Assembly (NCBI GenBank): GCA_964023275.1
Contig: OZ029918.1
Span: forward strand, 17,774,361-17,838,360
Direction of reading: 5' to 3'
Origin: Norana najaformis
Lineage: Eukaryota; Annelida; Clitellata; Crassiclitellata; Hormogastridae
DNA length: 64,000 nucleotides
The position numbers and the translations under genes were made by a program. Every line of letters begins with the position of its first letter. Positions within the stretch are counted from its first letter, which is position 1. Of this stretch, positions 32,116 to 43,372 are shown piece after piece. The notes beneath the pieces were generated by a model. That model ran no database searches and had not been told where the DNA came from. It was given only the letters and a program-made list of their open reading frames with translations.

Positions 32116-32372
32116 CCGGTCTCAGGACGTGATACGTTCACCGTTGCTATCCTTCTCTGTTAGGCTAACCTTTCATTTGCGCACAGGTGCAGGGCACTGA
32201 ACCTGTAACCAAGACCCAGATCCAGGGCTGGCTGTTGGTCATTCCCCGCCGACACCATGATTCAACGTCGAATTGAACGCCATGCAAGGTTGGGGTCAAC
32301 GATTGAATAATGTGCTAGCCAATGCAGTAAACCCTGTCTAAAACGCGTTTTTGGACGGGTGGAATATGACCG

Positions 32373-32740
32373 TCATAGCTCCGAACTGGCATGGGTCAGC
32401 ATAGTTTTAAGTCGCCGCATCTTGAGCACCTGCGGGGTCCTGCCGCCCATATTGAGTTCACCGGTCATGGTGTCTCCAGTCTTGAGGACACGCAAGCTGT
32501 GCCAGTTGTCAACATATCGGTTGTTGGCCAGGTGCAGCGGTAATGTGGGCGCAGCCCCGTTGTTCGTCGTAACATCGGTGACCAGCCCTACCACTTATGA
32601 CCAACTCGGAGCGTCGTCGTCGGTTCCTGGGTGTAACACGTTGGAAGTTCTTTCAATCGGTTACCGGCCATGTCGAGGTCGCCCATAATCGTTCCACCAC
32701 TGAGCCGCAGGTTCCCCGGGCTATTGACATAAATAGCGCC
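32373..32740 (-). pseudogene. Fibre-like protein with GxTMxGxLxMxG repeats
   Basis: Two frames carry related motifs: 'GGTIMGDLDMAGNRLKELPT' (about 32710-32645) and 'LKTGDTMTGELNMGG' (about 32480-32440), the second preceded by 'TNNGAAPTLPLHLANNRYVD'. Such GDTMTGxLxMxG units are known from phage tail fibres and occur in virus-like transposon proteins of invertebrates. Here they are split over two frames, so the gene is broken. Confidence 0.55.
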
Positions 32741-33249
32741 GCCTCCCTGAGCCCAGGTATTGGCGTTCTCTCGGTCGTCGGCATTCTCGATACTGGCTCT
32801 ACCAGCTTTCTGCTTGAGCCGGGTGATTACTGTAGTACCCCGGTCTCCACAGGCTCATTCTTTTTGATTCCGAGCTTGCCAGAGAACGTTTGTCCGCGAA
32901 CGTCAAGCACAGACCTAGAAACATCTAATAGGCGCACGGTTAACTCCTACACTCAGCCTTCACGTAGGCGCCGATACTGAGGTTTGTCAAATGTGGTTGT
33001 CCGAACTCTTTGACCCCTTCGCTGCGCGCATGCACGTGTTCTGGTCGCCGTGTGGAGGCAAGCCCCCCACTATTTTGCGGGTCGGTCAAAGTTGCTCATA
33101 TCAAACTCGACGCCAGCGGTTCACGCGGCAATGTTGTGCCGTGCCGTCGGAACTCCACACACAGTTGAAGAATAAGTGGCATAGTAGTCACTTTCACGCT
33201 TCAACTGGCAGCTTTTCCTGCAGTCGTTCCGATTCCTACAACATGGCGA

Positions 33250-35160
33250 CTGCCGGCAAGAAGATTTACCCCTACGCTTGATGCGCAAAGCGCTGGACGC
33301 CAAGGCGTGCAAACGTCACTCGTCGTTACCAATAACCTTTCGATGATCGACCAGAAACAAATTCTGACTGTCCGGTTTTCCAACTTCGGGGCTAACGACG
33401 TCATCGTGTCGTGGGACAGCACGCATTGCCTTCACCATCGCTTTGACGAGTTGTGGCAGGCGAAGCCGACGAAAATCGGACGATTGTTATTAACCTCGGC
33501 GCGCCATTGTGAAAAAGATTAGCGTCAAGCTCGAAGATAAGAAGGTGTTTTGTCTCGATGACGCCGACCGCTACCTCGGCTTCAAGAACCTGTGGCTAAC
33601 GACCAACGATAGGGCCAACGGAACACACCAAGGCATTTAAAATACGAGCAAAGGCCGCATTCGCGTCGGTGCAGGCAACGCCTCGGGATGCCACGCAACC
33701 CGATGCATGGATCGCCAACGCGTATAAGAACCGGTTCTACATCCTGCTGGACTTCGAGCTTCTGACTATGGTCAGGTGTCGTCTCGGCGAACGCAGCAGC
33801 AACCTATGTGATCAGTAACCTCGCGGTCGAGTTTGACGTCGTCCCCCACCCAGAGCTGACCGGATGATCCGCCAGAAATACACAGGTCAAGTGGCCATCC
33901 TCTACACACGAATCCTGCGGAATCACAAAGTCGTCATGAATAAGGCCGATGTGACAAGAAACATAAGCCTCAACCCTCCTGCTCGTAGCCTGAAGGGGTT
34001 TTTTCACGACCCTACTTTCCAGTTATGTGACTAGGCAGACTCGTGATGTATATAAAAATCGAACCGGGAAGGATGTTTCTAAATTTTAATCACTAAAACC
34101 ACGGAGAGTTAATTTACAACTAAGACAGTCCTCTACTCAACGTTAACTGGTTCAAGAAACTAATCGTTCGACAGCGTCTAGTTTTCGTCGATTTGGATCC
34201 GCTACGTTCTGCTCTGCTGTTATTGAGCATCTACTCGAGAGATGCTGAGCCACGCTCAGCGTGTATTATATACAGACTTCGCTCGGCTCTGGCCAGGTTT
34301 GAAGTCGGTTAATTGCTTACTCGAAGTCCGCTTTAATAAACCTATTAAAAGCTTCGCCGTTCTTTTGATTGCGGCGACAGATATCATTAGCGTTCGTCGT
34401 GGAAATCTAGCCAGATGGCGCTAGCGTGATTAATGGACGTCCGTTAGTCATTTGTTCGGAAGGAGATGCGCGGAGTATGACAAAAGAGGTCTCCATCACT
34501 CACGCTGTGCTTCCGTCTCCTTCCACGTCGGTGCTTCCACAACCGTTGAAAGTGACCGTAGAGAATTGGCGTTGCGACTGACGACAAGGGTTCTGCTTCT
34601 GTTCGAGGACCCTGCGCCGGGGCCAGCGGGCCAGCCTACGGTCGCAACTTCGAATTCTTCTACAACCTGCAGATCGGCAAGGCACAGGTTAACGTAGGTT
34701 AACCACCTCTATGCCCAGGGGCTTCTGCTGTACCAGCAGATCTAAAAGCACTTCGCGCACGAGTGCCACAAAGACGTAGAACTACCCGCCAACAGACAAT
34801 CATGCCACGTATTTCCAGAACCAGTACTGGCTGTGGCTCCACTTCCATACCAGCGCCGACCACGTGCTTCACGGGAGCGGCCGGTGGATTGAAAACGCGT
34901 CGGTGGGATCACTCCGCAGCTCGAGAAAATGGTCCTTGTCCGCCACGGTTTTGCTGAATAGTTACGTCTTTCAGGTCATGGATGCACAGCTGAATGAAAA
35001 CGGCCAGCTCATGAACACTGTATTCTGAAGGAAGTGTTCGGCCTGCCTAAAGAGCTCCACTCGGCCATCGTCTGCGGGGCAACGAAAGGTAGCAAGGCGT
35101 CGTTTGTTTTCGAACTTCTCCAGACCGTTTCGGGGTACTATGGCGGCATCTTTTAAACAT
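33250..35160 (+). pseudogene. Major capsid-like protein relic (virus-like element)
   Basis: Plus-strand frames encode a protein with 'VSLDDADRYL'-like text: clear segments are 'VKLEDKKVFCLDDADRYLGF' (about 33520-33580), 'AYKNRFYILLDFELLT' (33720-33767), 'VISNLAVEFDVV' (33810-33842), 'GQVAILYTRILRNHKVV' (33885-33937), and after an insertion 'LLLFEDPAPGP' (34593-34623). Later pieces are in further frames up to 35157. I recognise this as a family found in virus-like transposons of cnidarians and other invertebrates, where I believe it is the capsid protein; that role is an inference. At least six frameshifts, several stops and a 588-bp insertion break it. No functional form is implied. Confidence 0.5.
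33998..34585. mobile_element. 588-bp insertion inside the capsid-like pseudogene
   Basis: The coding text stops at 'SLKG' and resumes with 'VLLLFEDP'. Between them lie 588 non-coding bases flanked by a perfect 5-base duplication aaggg (33993-33997 and 34586-34590). Ends are gttttttcacgac and gactgacgac. Five-base duplications suit LTR elements, so this may be a solo LTR, but it lacks the usual TG...CA ends. Confidence 0.55.
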
Positions 35161-35167
35161 CATAATA

Positions 35168-35656
35168 TTGTGTCCCACGATTGCACGTAACCGGATATGC
35201 CTTGAACAACAATGGTTCTGGCACGGCCGCGGAGTAGGGACGCCTACTTTGTCAATCCCGGCCATTGACATAGTACAAGATATTCGCCGTCACGTCAACG
35301 CTGTACCTAATCGACGACATGACACACTCAAACTCGCTCACAATAAAGTAAAATATGCTATTCTAGATCGCTTTTTCCGGAAACCACACCACGCAGTCTG
35401 GGTGCTCGCGCACCGGTACAACTGTGTCCTCAAAGACCCCCGAGAGCAGACAATATGTACCGCCCTCTTCTTCTGCAAGGACAGAAACTCATATAAGGAA
35501 TGTCTGCGTGAAAACGACGTCGTGCACGTTGATCAGCGCCCTGCGCTTCAGGTCCACCTGACTTCCAAGCGGAGTGCTGTGCTTCTGCTAAAGACAGTTC
35601 AGCGCTGTGCCTACGTGGTTTGCTGTTTTGCGTCTGCGTGCTGCTCGCCTTGTTGA
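35168..35656 (+). CDS. Unnamed protein of the virus-like element
   Basis: A 162-codon open frame, the longest uninterrupted one on the plus strand of this block. It contains 'RFFRKPHHAVWVLAHRYNCV', 'LKDPREQTICTALFF', 'ENDVVHVDQRPALQVHL' and 'KRSAVLLLKTVQRCAYVV'. It follows the capsid-like pseudogene immediately, as a second virion gene might. I recognise its texture as part of the same invertebrate virus-like element but cannot name the function. The first 20 residues and the Cys-rich end may be out of frame. Confidence 0.4.
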   Translation: MCPTIARNRICLEQQWFWHGRGVGTPTLSIPAIDIVQDIRRHVNAVPNRRHDTLKLAHNKVKYAILDRFFRKPHHAVWVLAHRYNCVLKDPREQTICTALFFCKDRNSYKECLRENDVVHVDQRPALQVHLTSKRSAVLLLKTVQRCAYVVCCFASACCSPC

Positions 35657-35689
35657 ACCTGACCCTGAGCAAGTGAGATCCTGATATAT

Positions 35690-36198
35690 GTACTGGTGGC
35701 GTATGTTAGACTCCCCCGCCGATGGAGAAAGCTGTCGAAACAACTGGAAATACCGTCTGAATGACTATTCCAACTATCAAGGTTGATGGACTGTGACGAA
35801 GTGCTAGACCGGCTGACCGACGAAGCCACCGCCGCAAATATGGAAACCGCTGGGATGACAGGAGGCGAGATTGCGGGAATCGCTAGGACGAGGGGCGCTA
35901 CAATCGAGAAACGTTGGCCTTTACCGGCAGTTGTATGCCAGGTCAGATTGGCCACTTTGGTTCCGGGGAGGCGCAGGCAAAACAGTTTGGCCTGTTCTAC
36001 GTGAGCCGCGCCGTCAATGTCGATCTCGTCAGCAGTATACCGGAGGAGGACATCGACATATTGCACGAGCGGTATGAGGCCCACCTCGAACCGTGCATGA
36101 CCAAGACCCTGGGCGAGAACGCAATACGCAATTCGGTCGTGGCTTCGACGCTCCTGCCAATCTCGCAAGAGAACCGCAAAAGTCTGGACGCAGACTGA
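35690..36198 (+). pseudogene. Unnamed protein of the virus-like element
   Basis: Frames beginning 'MYWWRMLDSPADGESCRNNW' (35690) and continuing, after frame changes, with 'YVSRAVNVDLVSSIPEEDID' and 'LEPCMTKTLGENAIRNSVV' (35999-36145), ending 'ENRKSLDAD' and a stop at 36198. Downstream text to about 36320 ('ALITARHCRFE') is probably the same gene. The last 65 codons are clean. Function unknown; placed with the virion-type cluster by position. Confidence 0.4.
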
Positions 36199-36929
36199 GG
36201 GGATGATCCGTTTCTATCCCAGCCGTTTAGCGGCGCTTGCTGCGAGCTCTATTACCGCTATGACATGTTCTTAGCACAGCTATCCATAGCCTTAATAACA
36301 GCTCGTCACTGCAGATTTGAAGACGGGGTGTCATCCACTTCTATGCTTGCAGAGGGCGCCTATCGGATTGACTGCGGGAGTCGAAATGACTATGACGCCG
36401 ATGAAATCGGAGTGAGAACGACTGCGGGATCCGCTGGGGCTGCTCCCAACGCCCCGACAAAATCTTAAAGACTGCGGGAGTCGCTGGAACAAATGAAAGA
36501 CCCTAAGGAGCAAGAAGCTGGTAAAAAGTCGGCTGTAGCCCGGCGCATGAAGCAACAGAAGCTCTCAGCAGAGCTCACCGAGGCTGAAGATCGCATGTCA
36601 CCTATCCCCGTCGCTCCAGCGCTCACGGGCAGCTTGCGGGGATCGGAGACTGCGAAAACGACAGTGCAGCACTGAAACTCGCCAAAGTCGGAACGACGAG
36701 AAGCGCACCACGTCCATAACATCTCCGCGCTTCCGACTGAATAGCTTATCGCTACCGGGGTCGCCTTGGTCGTCTTGTACTTCGGGCGTGTAGGGCTCCG
36801 CCCGATGCTGCGACCGTCAGAACGACTGCAGCAGTTGCGACGGCACGACGGGGTGAGCCGGTGGCTCTGGCTGCGCGCTCACCGTTTGTGATGGAGACAC
36901 CCTATTGAAGCGATTCCGCGGCCAGCATA

Positions 36930-37211
36930 ATGGTGCTTAGCTTCACCGCCGCAGTTGCTAAAAACTTAGCGGCCAATTATATTTATAACACGTCAGCTCC
37001 CATCGGAACGTCCCCCTACAAGAAAGACCTCGGGAACACCGTCTATCGTGGAGCCATTGTCGGCGGCCTCAGTACCGGGTATTTTATGATAGCCGATAAG
37101 CTCCCGAAGATGAAGACCGCGGATCTTGGGCGCCTTGACGGCGAAGACGGCGCGAAGATTGTCGCCACGGTAGGGCTCGCCCTCTGTACTCAGGATACGC
37201 TTCCCAAATAA
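36930..37211 (+). CDS. Small membrane-associated virion-type protein
   Basis: A clean 93-codon frame from the ATG at 36930. Residues 1-20 are hydrophobic ('MVLSFTAAVAKNLAANYIYN'), residues 42-58 are a second apolar segment ('AIVGGLSTGYFMIADKL') and residues 75-88 a third ('AKIVATVGLALCTQ'). It looks like a small membrane or membrane-bound virion protein. The frame probably continues past the stop ('GIIPANSMITNDKVAATVGM'), which suggests a premature stop at 37209. It is the best preserved gene of the block. Confidence 0.45.
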   Translation: MVLSFTAAVAKNLAANYIYNTSAPIGTSPYKKDLGNTVYRGAIVGGLSTGYFMIADKLPKMKTADLGRLDGEDGAKIVATVGLALCTQDTLPK

Positions 37212-37214
37212 GGC

Positions 37215-37582
37215 ATAATTCCCGCCAACAGCATGATAACAAACGACAAGGTGGCGGCAACAGTCGGGATGGGGGTTGGCTCGGTCATCGCGAATACAGT
37301 GGCATTCATGGTGTAAATGCCATAAACTGGCTCGTAAACTAGCTGGGTGCAGACGATGGTTGCGTTCGCCACGACAAAACTCTCGCGAACACAGGCCGAG
37401 TGGTAGCAGCGGCAATTTTTTTTTGAACGAGTAGTTCCACTGAGAGCAGCACGCCGACAAAGTGCATAAAGACGTAAATGAGGTCGTGCATGAGTACTGG
37501 TTCTTCAAGGGCGAAGACGAGTCGAAGTAAAAGGACATCCCCGAACCGGTCAACGAGCCCGTATTGGGAGACTACAAGTCAT
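37215..37582 (+). pseudogene. Tail of small virion-type proteins
   Basis: Frames include 'GMGVGSVIANTVAFM' (about 37270-37315) and, near the end, 'HKDVNEVVHEYWFFKGED' (37469-37523) and 'PVNEPVLGDYKS' before a stop at 37581. The last text resembles the end of a small protein whose start is lost. Function unknown. Confidence 0.3.
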
Positions 37583-40050
37583 AGTGGCTGCTTGTCCTTT
37601 CGACGTCTGCAGCTCTGACAACGCCACTGTGCAGACCCTGTGGACAACACAGGCCTCGAAGACCCGGGAGCTGTGGAGTTGGTCGTCACGGAGCTCGTCG
37701 TAGAGAGCCTACATCCGATGGCGCTCAGCCTCCGAATTGCGCTTGGCGGGAAGATGGATGCTAGGACCTGGGCATAGTAGTCATCGTAATCCACGGAGAG
37801 CTGTCGCTGCAACGGTTCGTTTTGTGGAGGGCCGCCGTTGGCTATGACCATATGCCGTTTGTGCCGTTCTACAAACATAACCAAGCACGCTAGCTGAAGC
37901 AATTTGTAGAAGTAGACCTATTCAAAGAGGATTCCTTCGTATAGACCGACGTCGACAGTTGCGAAGTAATCGTCGTCTTCCGCGCCGTCGGAATGGATGC
38001 CAAGCAGGGTGTGCAGAGTCACACCATCGAAGTCGTCTTTAGCGGCGACCTTGTCAGCAGGCTCGTTGGTGAGGCAGAGCACGAACATCTTTCTTACCGC
38101 CGTCCGTGCGGTTCTTGCCTGTCCCTGGATACTTGCCCGACACGAGGAGGATGCTTTGCCGTGCCAGAGGAGTCACGCAGCCCTTGGTCCCCATCGAGTC
38201 TTCTACGATGTACCGGATGGGAGCTCTTTCTCTGAGGAATTCGGCTATGTAGTTGTTCAACTCTTCGACCGTGTACACCGCGTTCTGCTCGATAATCATC
38301 GCGGCCTATTTGTCGTCCCAATCTTCCTTCATCATACACTGCAGTTGAGTCTTTGGGCGGCATACCATGACAGCTGGACCTCGCCAAGGTCGTCCATCAC
38401 CGCTGCGCGCTCGGGAAGATTGGGGTCGTGGTCGAAGATCAAACGTCCCGCCTCGTATATCCTGTAGGGCTTCGCCCCAGCGAACTCGAACCCGGCCGCC
38501 CGGAGCCTTTATCGGGCTTCAGACTCCGAAAGCGTGGTATTCACGCAGTAGGTTCGCACAGCCACGGCGGCGTCGCCCAAAACAGACGCGATGCTACAGA
38601 GCACGACTCGCATGCCTTTGAGGGTCAAGTGAAGAATCGGGCAATAACCTTCGCAGAGTTCTTGCTGCAAGCGTTTTACCACCAGATCGAGATTGGGGCC
38701 AAGTTCTGACCATATCCTCACATAGCCATGAGCGAGAGCCTCCAGCTCAGCTTGGTATAGCTCTCCCCACGTGGCCTTGTTATATCGGTGCACTGCAGGT
38801 CATACATGAGGTTGGTGACGTACTTTTGTCGCCGTCAGACAGGTCCGATCCATATTGCTGCACCAGCATCTGGGACGTCTCGTGCGTGAACGTCTTACGG
38901 GACGAGCTCGATAACAATCTCGTAGCCTATGCTTCTCGTTTCTGCATACTGCACACCATACCCGTTCTTGATCGAAAACAACATTGGTTTCGTCCGGTCG
39001 ACGCGGACCAGATAGAACCTACACGGCCAGGTTGATTCCCCGCTACATCTATGAAAGCGGTTGAAACTCGAGAAGACTGGCAGAACTTGAAGCTGGCGCA
39101 TGAGTGCGTAGAAGCTCGCGCGACGTCGACGCCGATGATCGCGACATTTCCGGAGACTTCGAGCAGCAGATCACACCGTGGTTTACTGCGGTAGTTGTTG
39201 AAGAGAGCAAAGGCGTCTTTGCTATAGCAGCAAAGTGCGGCTTGTGGCGTGACCTCGTTGGATAGCTTTTCCACCCATTGTATGACTGTTTGTAACGCCT
39301 GTGGGTCCATGCACCGCGGTCGTCCGGCTGCTCGGCCGCAGTATCACCCGACACTGCTTGTTCTTGATTGTGAACCTGTCAACCCGCCCGTCGCGACAGG
39401 TAAGAAACCTGGGTTTGACTTTTTGGTCCGCGACCAGGTTCCGGATAAGATTATCGGGCTCCTCTCCTGTAATACACGTCACGCCAATCTCGGAGTCATG
39501 TCTGCTATATTGCAAGATATCGGCCGCACTGACAACAACTGCCACGTATCAATCTTCTTTGCTTGGTCGAGGCCACTTGTCCGAGATCTAGGTCGAAGAT
39601 TGTGGCGATGGTGGCTTTTTCTGGACGTGCTTGCTCCCGTATAACTACAAGAAGGCGTGCTTGTCCTAGTTGACGATCCAGACGTGGTGGCTGTGAAACA
39701 GGAGGGGGAAGACTCGCTTACGTTGTGCTGTACCACAGGCTCGAAACGGGCCATGACATTGCCGTGGATATTGATGGCAACGCCGGTCAAGTGTCAGTGG
39801 CGGGGTCAAACTTCGGCATCGTTCCAACATGTCTCCCAGGACTCGTCGTCGATCGGAGGTGCTGCGTCTTTCGCCAAGCTGCAGAGCCTCTCGTACGTCA
39901 AAAGGGGGTCCAATGCCATGCTCCGAACATCGAAATGCTAATTAGACCGCCAGAGGAAGGCAGAGAGCAGGCAACGCAGCGGCCTATAGTAGGAGCTGTT
40001 CCAAAGATGTTGCTTCGGGTCCACCCACCTGGAGAACACTAATGGCTAGC
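37583..40050 (-). pseudogene. Long minus-strand coding relic, unassigned
   Basis: Minus-strand frames of coding character run through this region: for example 'TIATIFDLDLGQVASTKQ' (about 39620-39565), 'RFLTCRDGRVDRFTIKNKQC' (39405-39350), 'KPYRIYEAGRLIFDHDPNLP' (38475-38420), 'YTVEELNNYIAEFLRERAPI' (38270-38215) and 'VSGKYPGTGKNRT' (about 38140-38105). The first could be a degraded exonuclease motif of a family B DNA polymerase, which virus-like elements of this kind carry in such a position. No polymerase catalytic motif survives clearly, so I leave it unassigned. Confidence 0.3.
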
Positions 40051-41059
40051 CAAGACTGCCCACCCGCAGGCCCTGCCGGAGCCAGTCTAGGGACGCCCTT
40101 CTTCATCGACACTAGTCACACCTCTGGCTCGAGGGAGCCCCGATTTTCTAGCTACGCTGCCAGCCCCATGCGACCGAAGAGCTAAGCCCTCTGTCACGAT
40201 GCCGAGTCACATCGAACAAAAGTCTTTTATTAATTGAGACGTAACGTAGACCGAAATTAAAGTTTAACAGTAGTTCAGTAGTTCTGCAAAGTTCAACATC
40301 GTCTGAAGAGTTCGGTTCAGTCTCTCTAAAGAGTCACTTCTCCCCTATTTAGTTAGTCTGACATTCCCTAGAGTCCTGCTTCCCACTAGTAAACCTGTCT
40401 GGCATTCCCTCACATCAGGTAAGTGTCCAGATTTTCGCGCCGATGGCGTACCTCCAGCGTGAACACCAGAGGGCACCAACGGACGCATATGCTGACGACG
40501 ACGACACGTGAGACAAGCATCCTCCGGATCCTGCGCCTGCCTGGGCACCCGCAGATCCTTCCAAAGTCGTCTAACCTCCAAGGCAGAGACTGGATCCCGC
40601 TCTCGCAGCTCCTGCTTCCAGTACCTGTTGCAACGGCTTTTTCTCCCGGAGTGAAACCTCCAACACAACCGTGTACGCGTCTTCGGGTCCAGGCTCTATC
40701 CGCAAAAGTTCGATTTGCAAGTTCCTACACGGTACACGCATCGGGGCTGGAACTGGTCGCTCGAGCACCGGGGCAAGAACTGGCCCTAGAGGCGAGGAAT
40801 CTGTGTTGGCCTCTAACGCGGGGCTGGCTGTTGGCGCTGGATCGGCGACGTGGGACTGCCGTTGGCCAAAGCGCAGCAAGCCCATCGGCATATGTCTGGG
40901 GCGCGATCAGTCTCTGTGGCAGCACCTCTGTAAGCTGTCTCACCACTCCTCGATTGTGGTGTGGATATACCCTTTACATGGCTGTCTCTAAATGAATGCT
41001 CGGGATGCAACAAGCTCAGTCTAGACCAGTGTGAACTGCCGCCTTACGCGCTTCTCGAC
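40051..41059. other. GC-rich stretch without a recognised gene
   Basis: Open frames on both strands (40423-40995 plus, 40571-40891 minus) show proline/arginine/serine-rich text without a motif. It may be flanking or terminal sequence of the virus-like element. Confidence 0.35.
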
Positions 41060-41109
41060 CGTGAGTAGCCGCGATCGAATGGTATGTCACCACAATCCCG
41101 GCAGACGGG

Positions 41110-41600
41110 AATTTCACTCCGCACTCCCTTGTAACAAGAATGATACGTTATCAAAATTCTGCTGTCCTTTATAATCTTACTCTTACCCGTCTCCAAGTAA
41201 AGACTCATCTTAAATTCTCCAAACGATTCATGTACTTCACTGCACCTCGAACCTGGAACGATCTCCCTTTTGAATTTCGCAAATTCTCCGTTCCTCTTCC
41301 CTTTCCCTCGTTCACCCATCATCTTTCTCAAGCCCCCCGCTATTTATTACTCCTCATGCATTCCATTCAAAACCGAAGTCGTACCTTTTCAAGGTATTTT
41401 ACCTTGATCCTCTGAATCCGTCACTTTCTCTCAGGATAAACACAACCCACAGTAATACGTCCTTTGCCCCCTTCTGTTTTTCTTGAGGGATCTTTCGAAA
41501 AAACCCCTGACTTCACGCAGGACTCATGAATAAGCTGGTATCCTCCGCTTAGCTTTATAGTAGCGCTTTAGAAATTCTCGAGAATGCGATAATAATTTGA
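41110..41600 (+). mobile_element. L2/CR1-type element 3' end
   Basis: Encodes the post-RT C-terminus 'FSKRFMYFTAPRTWNDLPFE', followed by a 3' UTR with 'tgaataagctggtatcc' and 'agcgctttagaaattctcga', the same UTR words as at 28780-28820. 5' truncated. Confidence 0.65.
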
Positions 41601-42535
41601 ATCTGTGGCATTTCTGCGAGATTTTCGCGAATAATCAAGTTCCGACCAATTCGTTAACTTTTCAATCAGTTACCTGCGACATGAATTTTGGCAGAAGCAT
41701 TCAATTTTGCTAGGTGGCCTAAAAACGGAAAAAGGATATAAATTTATATTCGTTGCTAAGTCTCGCCGATTAAATAAAACGTCTATCATCTTTCTGCAAC
41801 GATCGCTGCGGCATAACCTTTGCCAAGTTTCTGATTAGATATATAAGGTTATTCGAAACGTTGTTTGCATAAACTATAAACAGATTTATTAAGCCACTCC
41901 TCTTTTAAATTCCTCTTCTAAATTGGAAGAGGAAGAGCCCGTTAAAAACTTAAGCACAGTGTACAATAACCGTCTGCAGCCGTCTCCAGCAATGTTTAAG
42001 GATTAAATTCGATCAGCAATTTCTTCTGCAAACTGACGTATGTGCTCGTTATGAAAATCTAATCCCTTAGGTAGTTCCTGCCGACATTTACATGTAACTT
42101 CCGTTAAGCCATAGGTCCCAAAGCGCATTCGCAACTTCAAAAGGATGAAGAAAAGAGGACGGGAGGAGAAGGAGGGGACAATAAATTGAGGAAGATAAGG
42201 TATACTATGAGGATGAGGAGGAGGATCCTGAAAGTTCTCGCAGCCTAGCAGCCATTTCTTTTCGACATCTTTCCTCGCGGGTGTTATAACTTAACAGAGA
42301 TGTCTGTTGAAATTGGGCCAAATTCAGAGCAGCTGGCTGAAAGGCATAGCAATCAGCCACCGGTTGTTGATAACTAGCATAAAATAGGCTGCAAATTGCT
42401 TTTTGCCAACGGCTTCAACCATCAAGAGTGTCGGCAAAAGGGGCGAGGGCCAAGGCCCCCACTTGAAAAATACCCAGCACTATTGACTCTAAAGATAAAC
42501 AGTTTTGTGTATCATTTTCCGGAAGTGCTAAAAGC
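41601..42535. other. No recognised gene
   Basis: Contains a purine-rich stretch at 42140-42240 and no coding motif. Confidence 0.4.
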
Positions 42536-42543
42536 CTGGAGCT

Positions 42544-43372
42544 CAGTGATGATTAATTAATTAATTAGAAATTAATTCGTGACCTAATTAATTAGCTTCG
42601 TAGCTAAATCTATTTCTAATTAATTAGTAAGCAAAATTTTCCTAATTCTGATTCTATTTCTAATTAAACTTATCTAATTCTAATTAAAATTTCATAATTA
42701 GCTTCATAATTACCTAGCCTAAACATTTTCTTACTTACTTTTTGCTGGCTGCTTTCATTGTAGCCAATAAATATCAACCAATATCTTTGGTATTTTTTGT
42801 GGCATGGGTGGAGGAACAGGACGATCCAGTTATAGATTCTGAAGAACCGGACGATTATTTACGAACTGCTGCCTGTTTTAGCAAGAAAATAAAATGACAT
42901 TTCTCAGACTTTTCCAAATGCATCTGAAACATCATGTTGCTCCTGCAACATCATCTTCATTGAAGCGAGCGTTTAGTGTTGCAGGATTTATCGCAAATTA
43001 GCGAAGAAATAGGGTTAAGACAATACTTAAAAATTTGTACTAGTTGCAAAGTGCAAGTCCGCTCTATATCTTTTATAAATAAAAACATTTCCACAGTAAT
43101 AAGCAGAAATTTTTATATATTGGATTGAAATTCGATTTGTTGCCATTATTTTAAGTATTTGTCTAATAGATTGCATGCCAAACTAGTAAACTACATTTTT
43201 GTTTTGTCTTGTTTTCTGACATCAAAAACTAATTCTAATTAATTAGTTGAGTGCTAGTTCTAATCAATTAGTTCTTCAAAAACTCACAATTCTATTTCTA
43301 ATTATAATTATGAAATTTGAACTAATGCCAATTCTAATTAATTAGCAACATAAACCTAATAACCCATCACTG
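42544..43372 (+). mobile_element. hAT-type DNA transposon, 829-bp deletion derivative
   Basis: Bounded by a perfect 8-base duplication ctggagct (42536-42543 and 43373-43380). Ends are inverted: left 'cagtgatgattaattaatta', right reverse complement 'cagtgatgggttattagg', sharing CAGTGATG. Subterminal zones (42550-42720 and 43220-43365) are packed with 'tctaattaattag' words. The centre keeps the C-terminal coding end of a hAT transposase. CAGTGATG-type ends with 8-base duplications are classic for hAT. Confidence 0.92.
42780..43060 (+). pseudogene. hAT transposase C-terminal remnant
   Basis: The plus strand reads 'VEEQDDPVIDSEEPDDYLRT', then in shifted frames 'HHVAPATSSSLKRAFSVAGF', followed by an 'IAN' and a stop. 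The 'ATSSSxxRAFSVAG' block is the hAT dimerisation motif (usually SSxERxFS; the Glu is Lys here). Only about 80 residues of the family's 500-700 remain. Inactive. Confidence 0.75.

Larger units (their letters stand above)
30600..40050. mobile_element. Decayed endogenous virus-like element (Polinton/adintovirus-like)
   Basis: A GC-richer block of about 9.5 kb with coding-like sequence on both strands in many short frames. Plus strand 33250-37580: a capsid-like protein followed by three or four smaller virion-type proteins. Minus strand 30870-33000: fibre-like proteins with repeated 'GDLDMAGNRL'-type motifs. Minus strand 37600-40050: a long region of coding character that I cannot name securely. 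The gene set and protein texture resemble large virus-like transposons of invertebrates. No integrase, packaging ATPase or protease was recognised and no terminal repeats could be fixed. Every long gene has several frameshifts and stops, so this is an old, inactive copy. The class assignment is inference. Confidence 0.5.

Noticed and set aside
38105-38140. Walker A ATP-binding motif in 'VSGKYPGTGKNRT'
   Set aside because: The spacing between the first Gly and the GK pair is one residue too long and the Ser/Thr is replaced by Asn. No Walker B was found in frame.
30600-40050. Bacterial contamination or misassembly
   Set aside because: The GC-richer block raised this idea, but the genes are frameshifted throughout, carry a 5-base-duplication insertion and resemble invertebrate virus-like elements. 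A decayed endogenous element explains it better.
37583-40050. Confident family B DNA polymerase call
   Set aside because: Only one weak exonuclease-like motif is visible. The catalytic motifs were not found, so the region is left unassigned.
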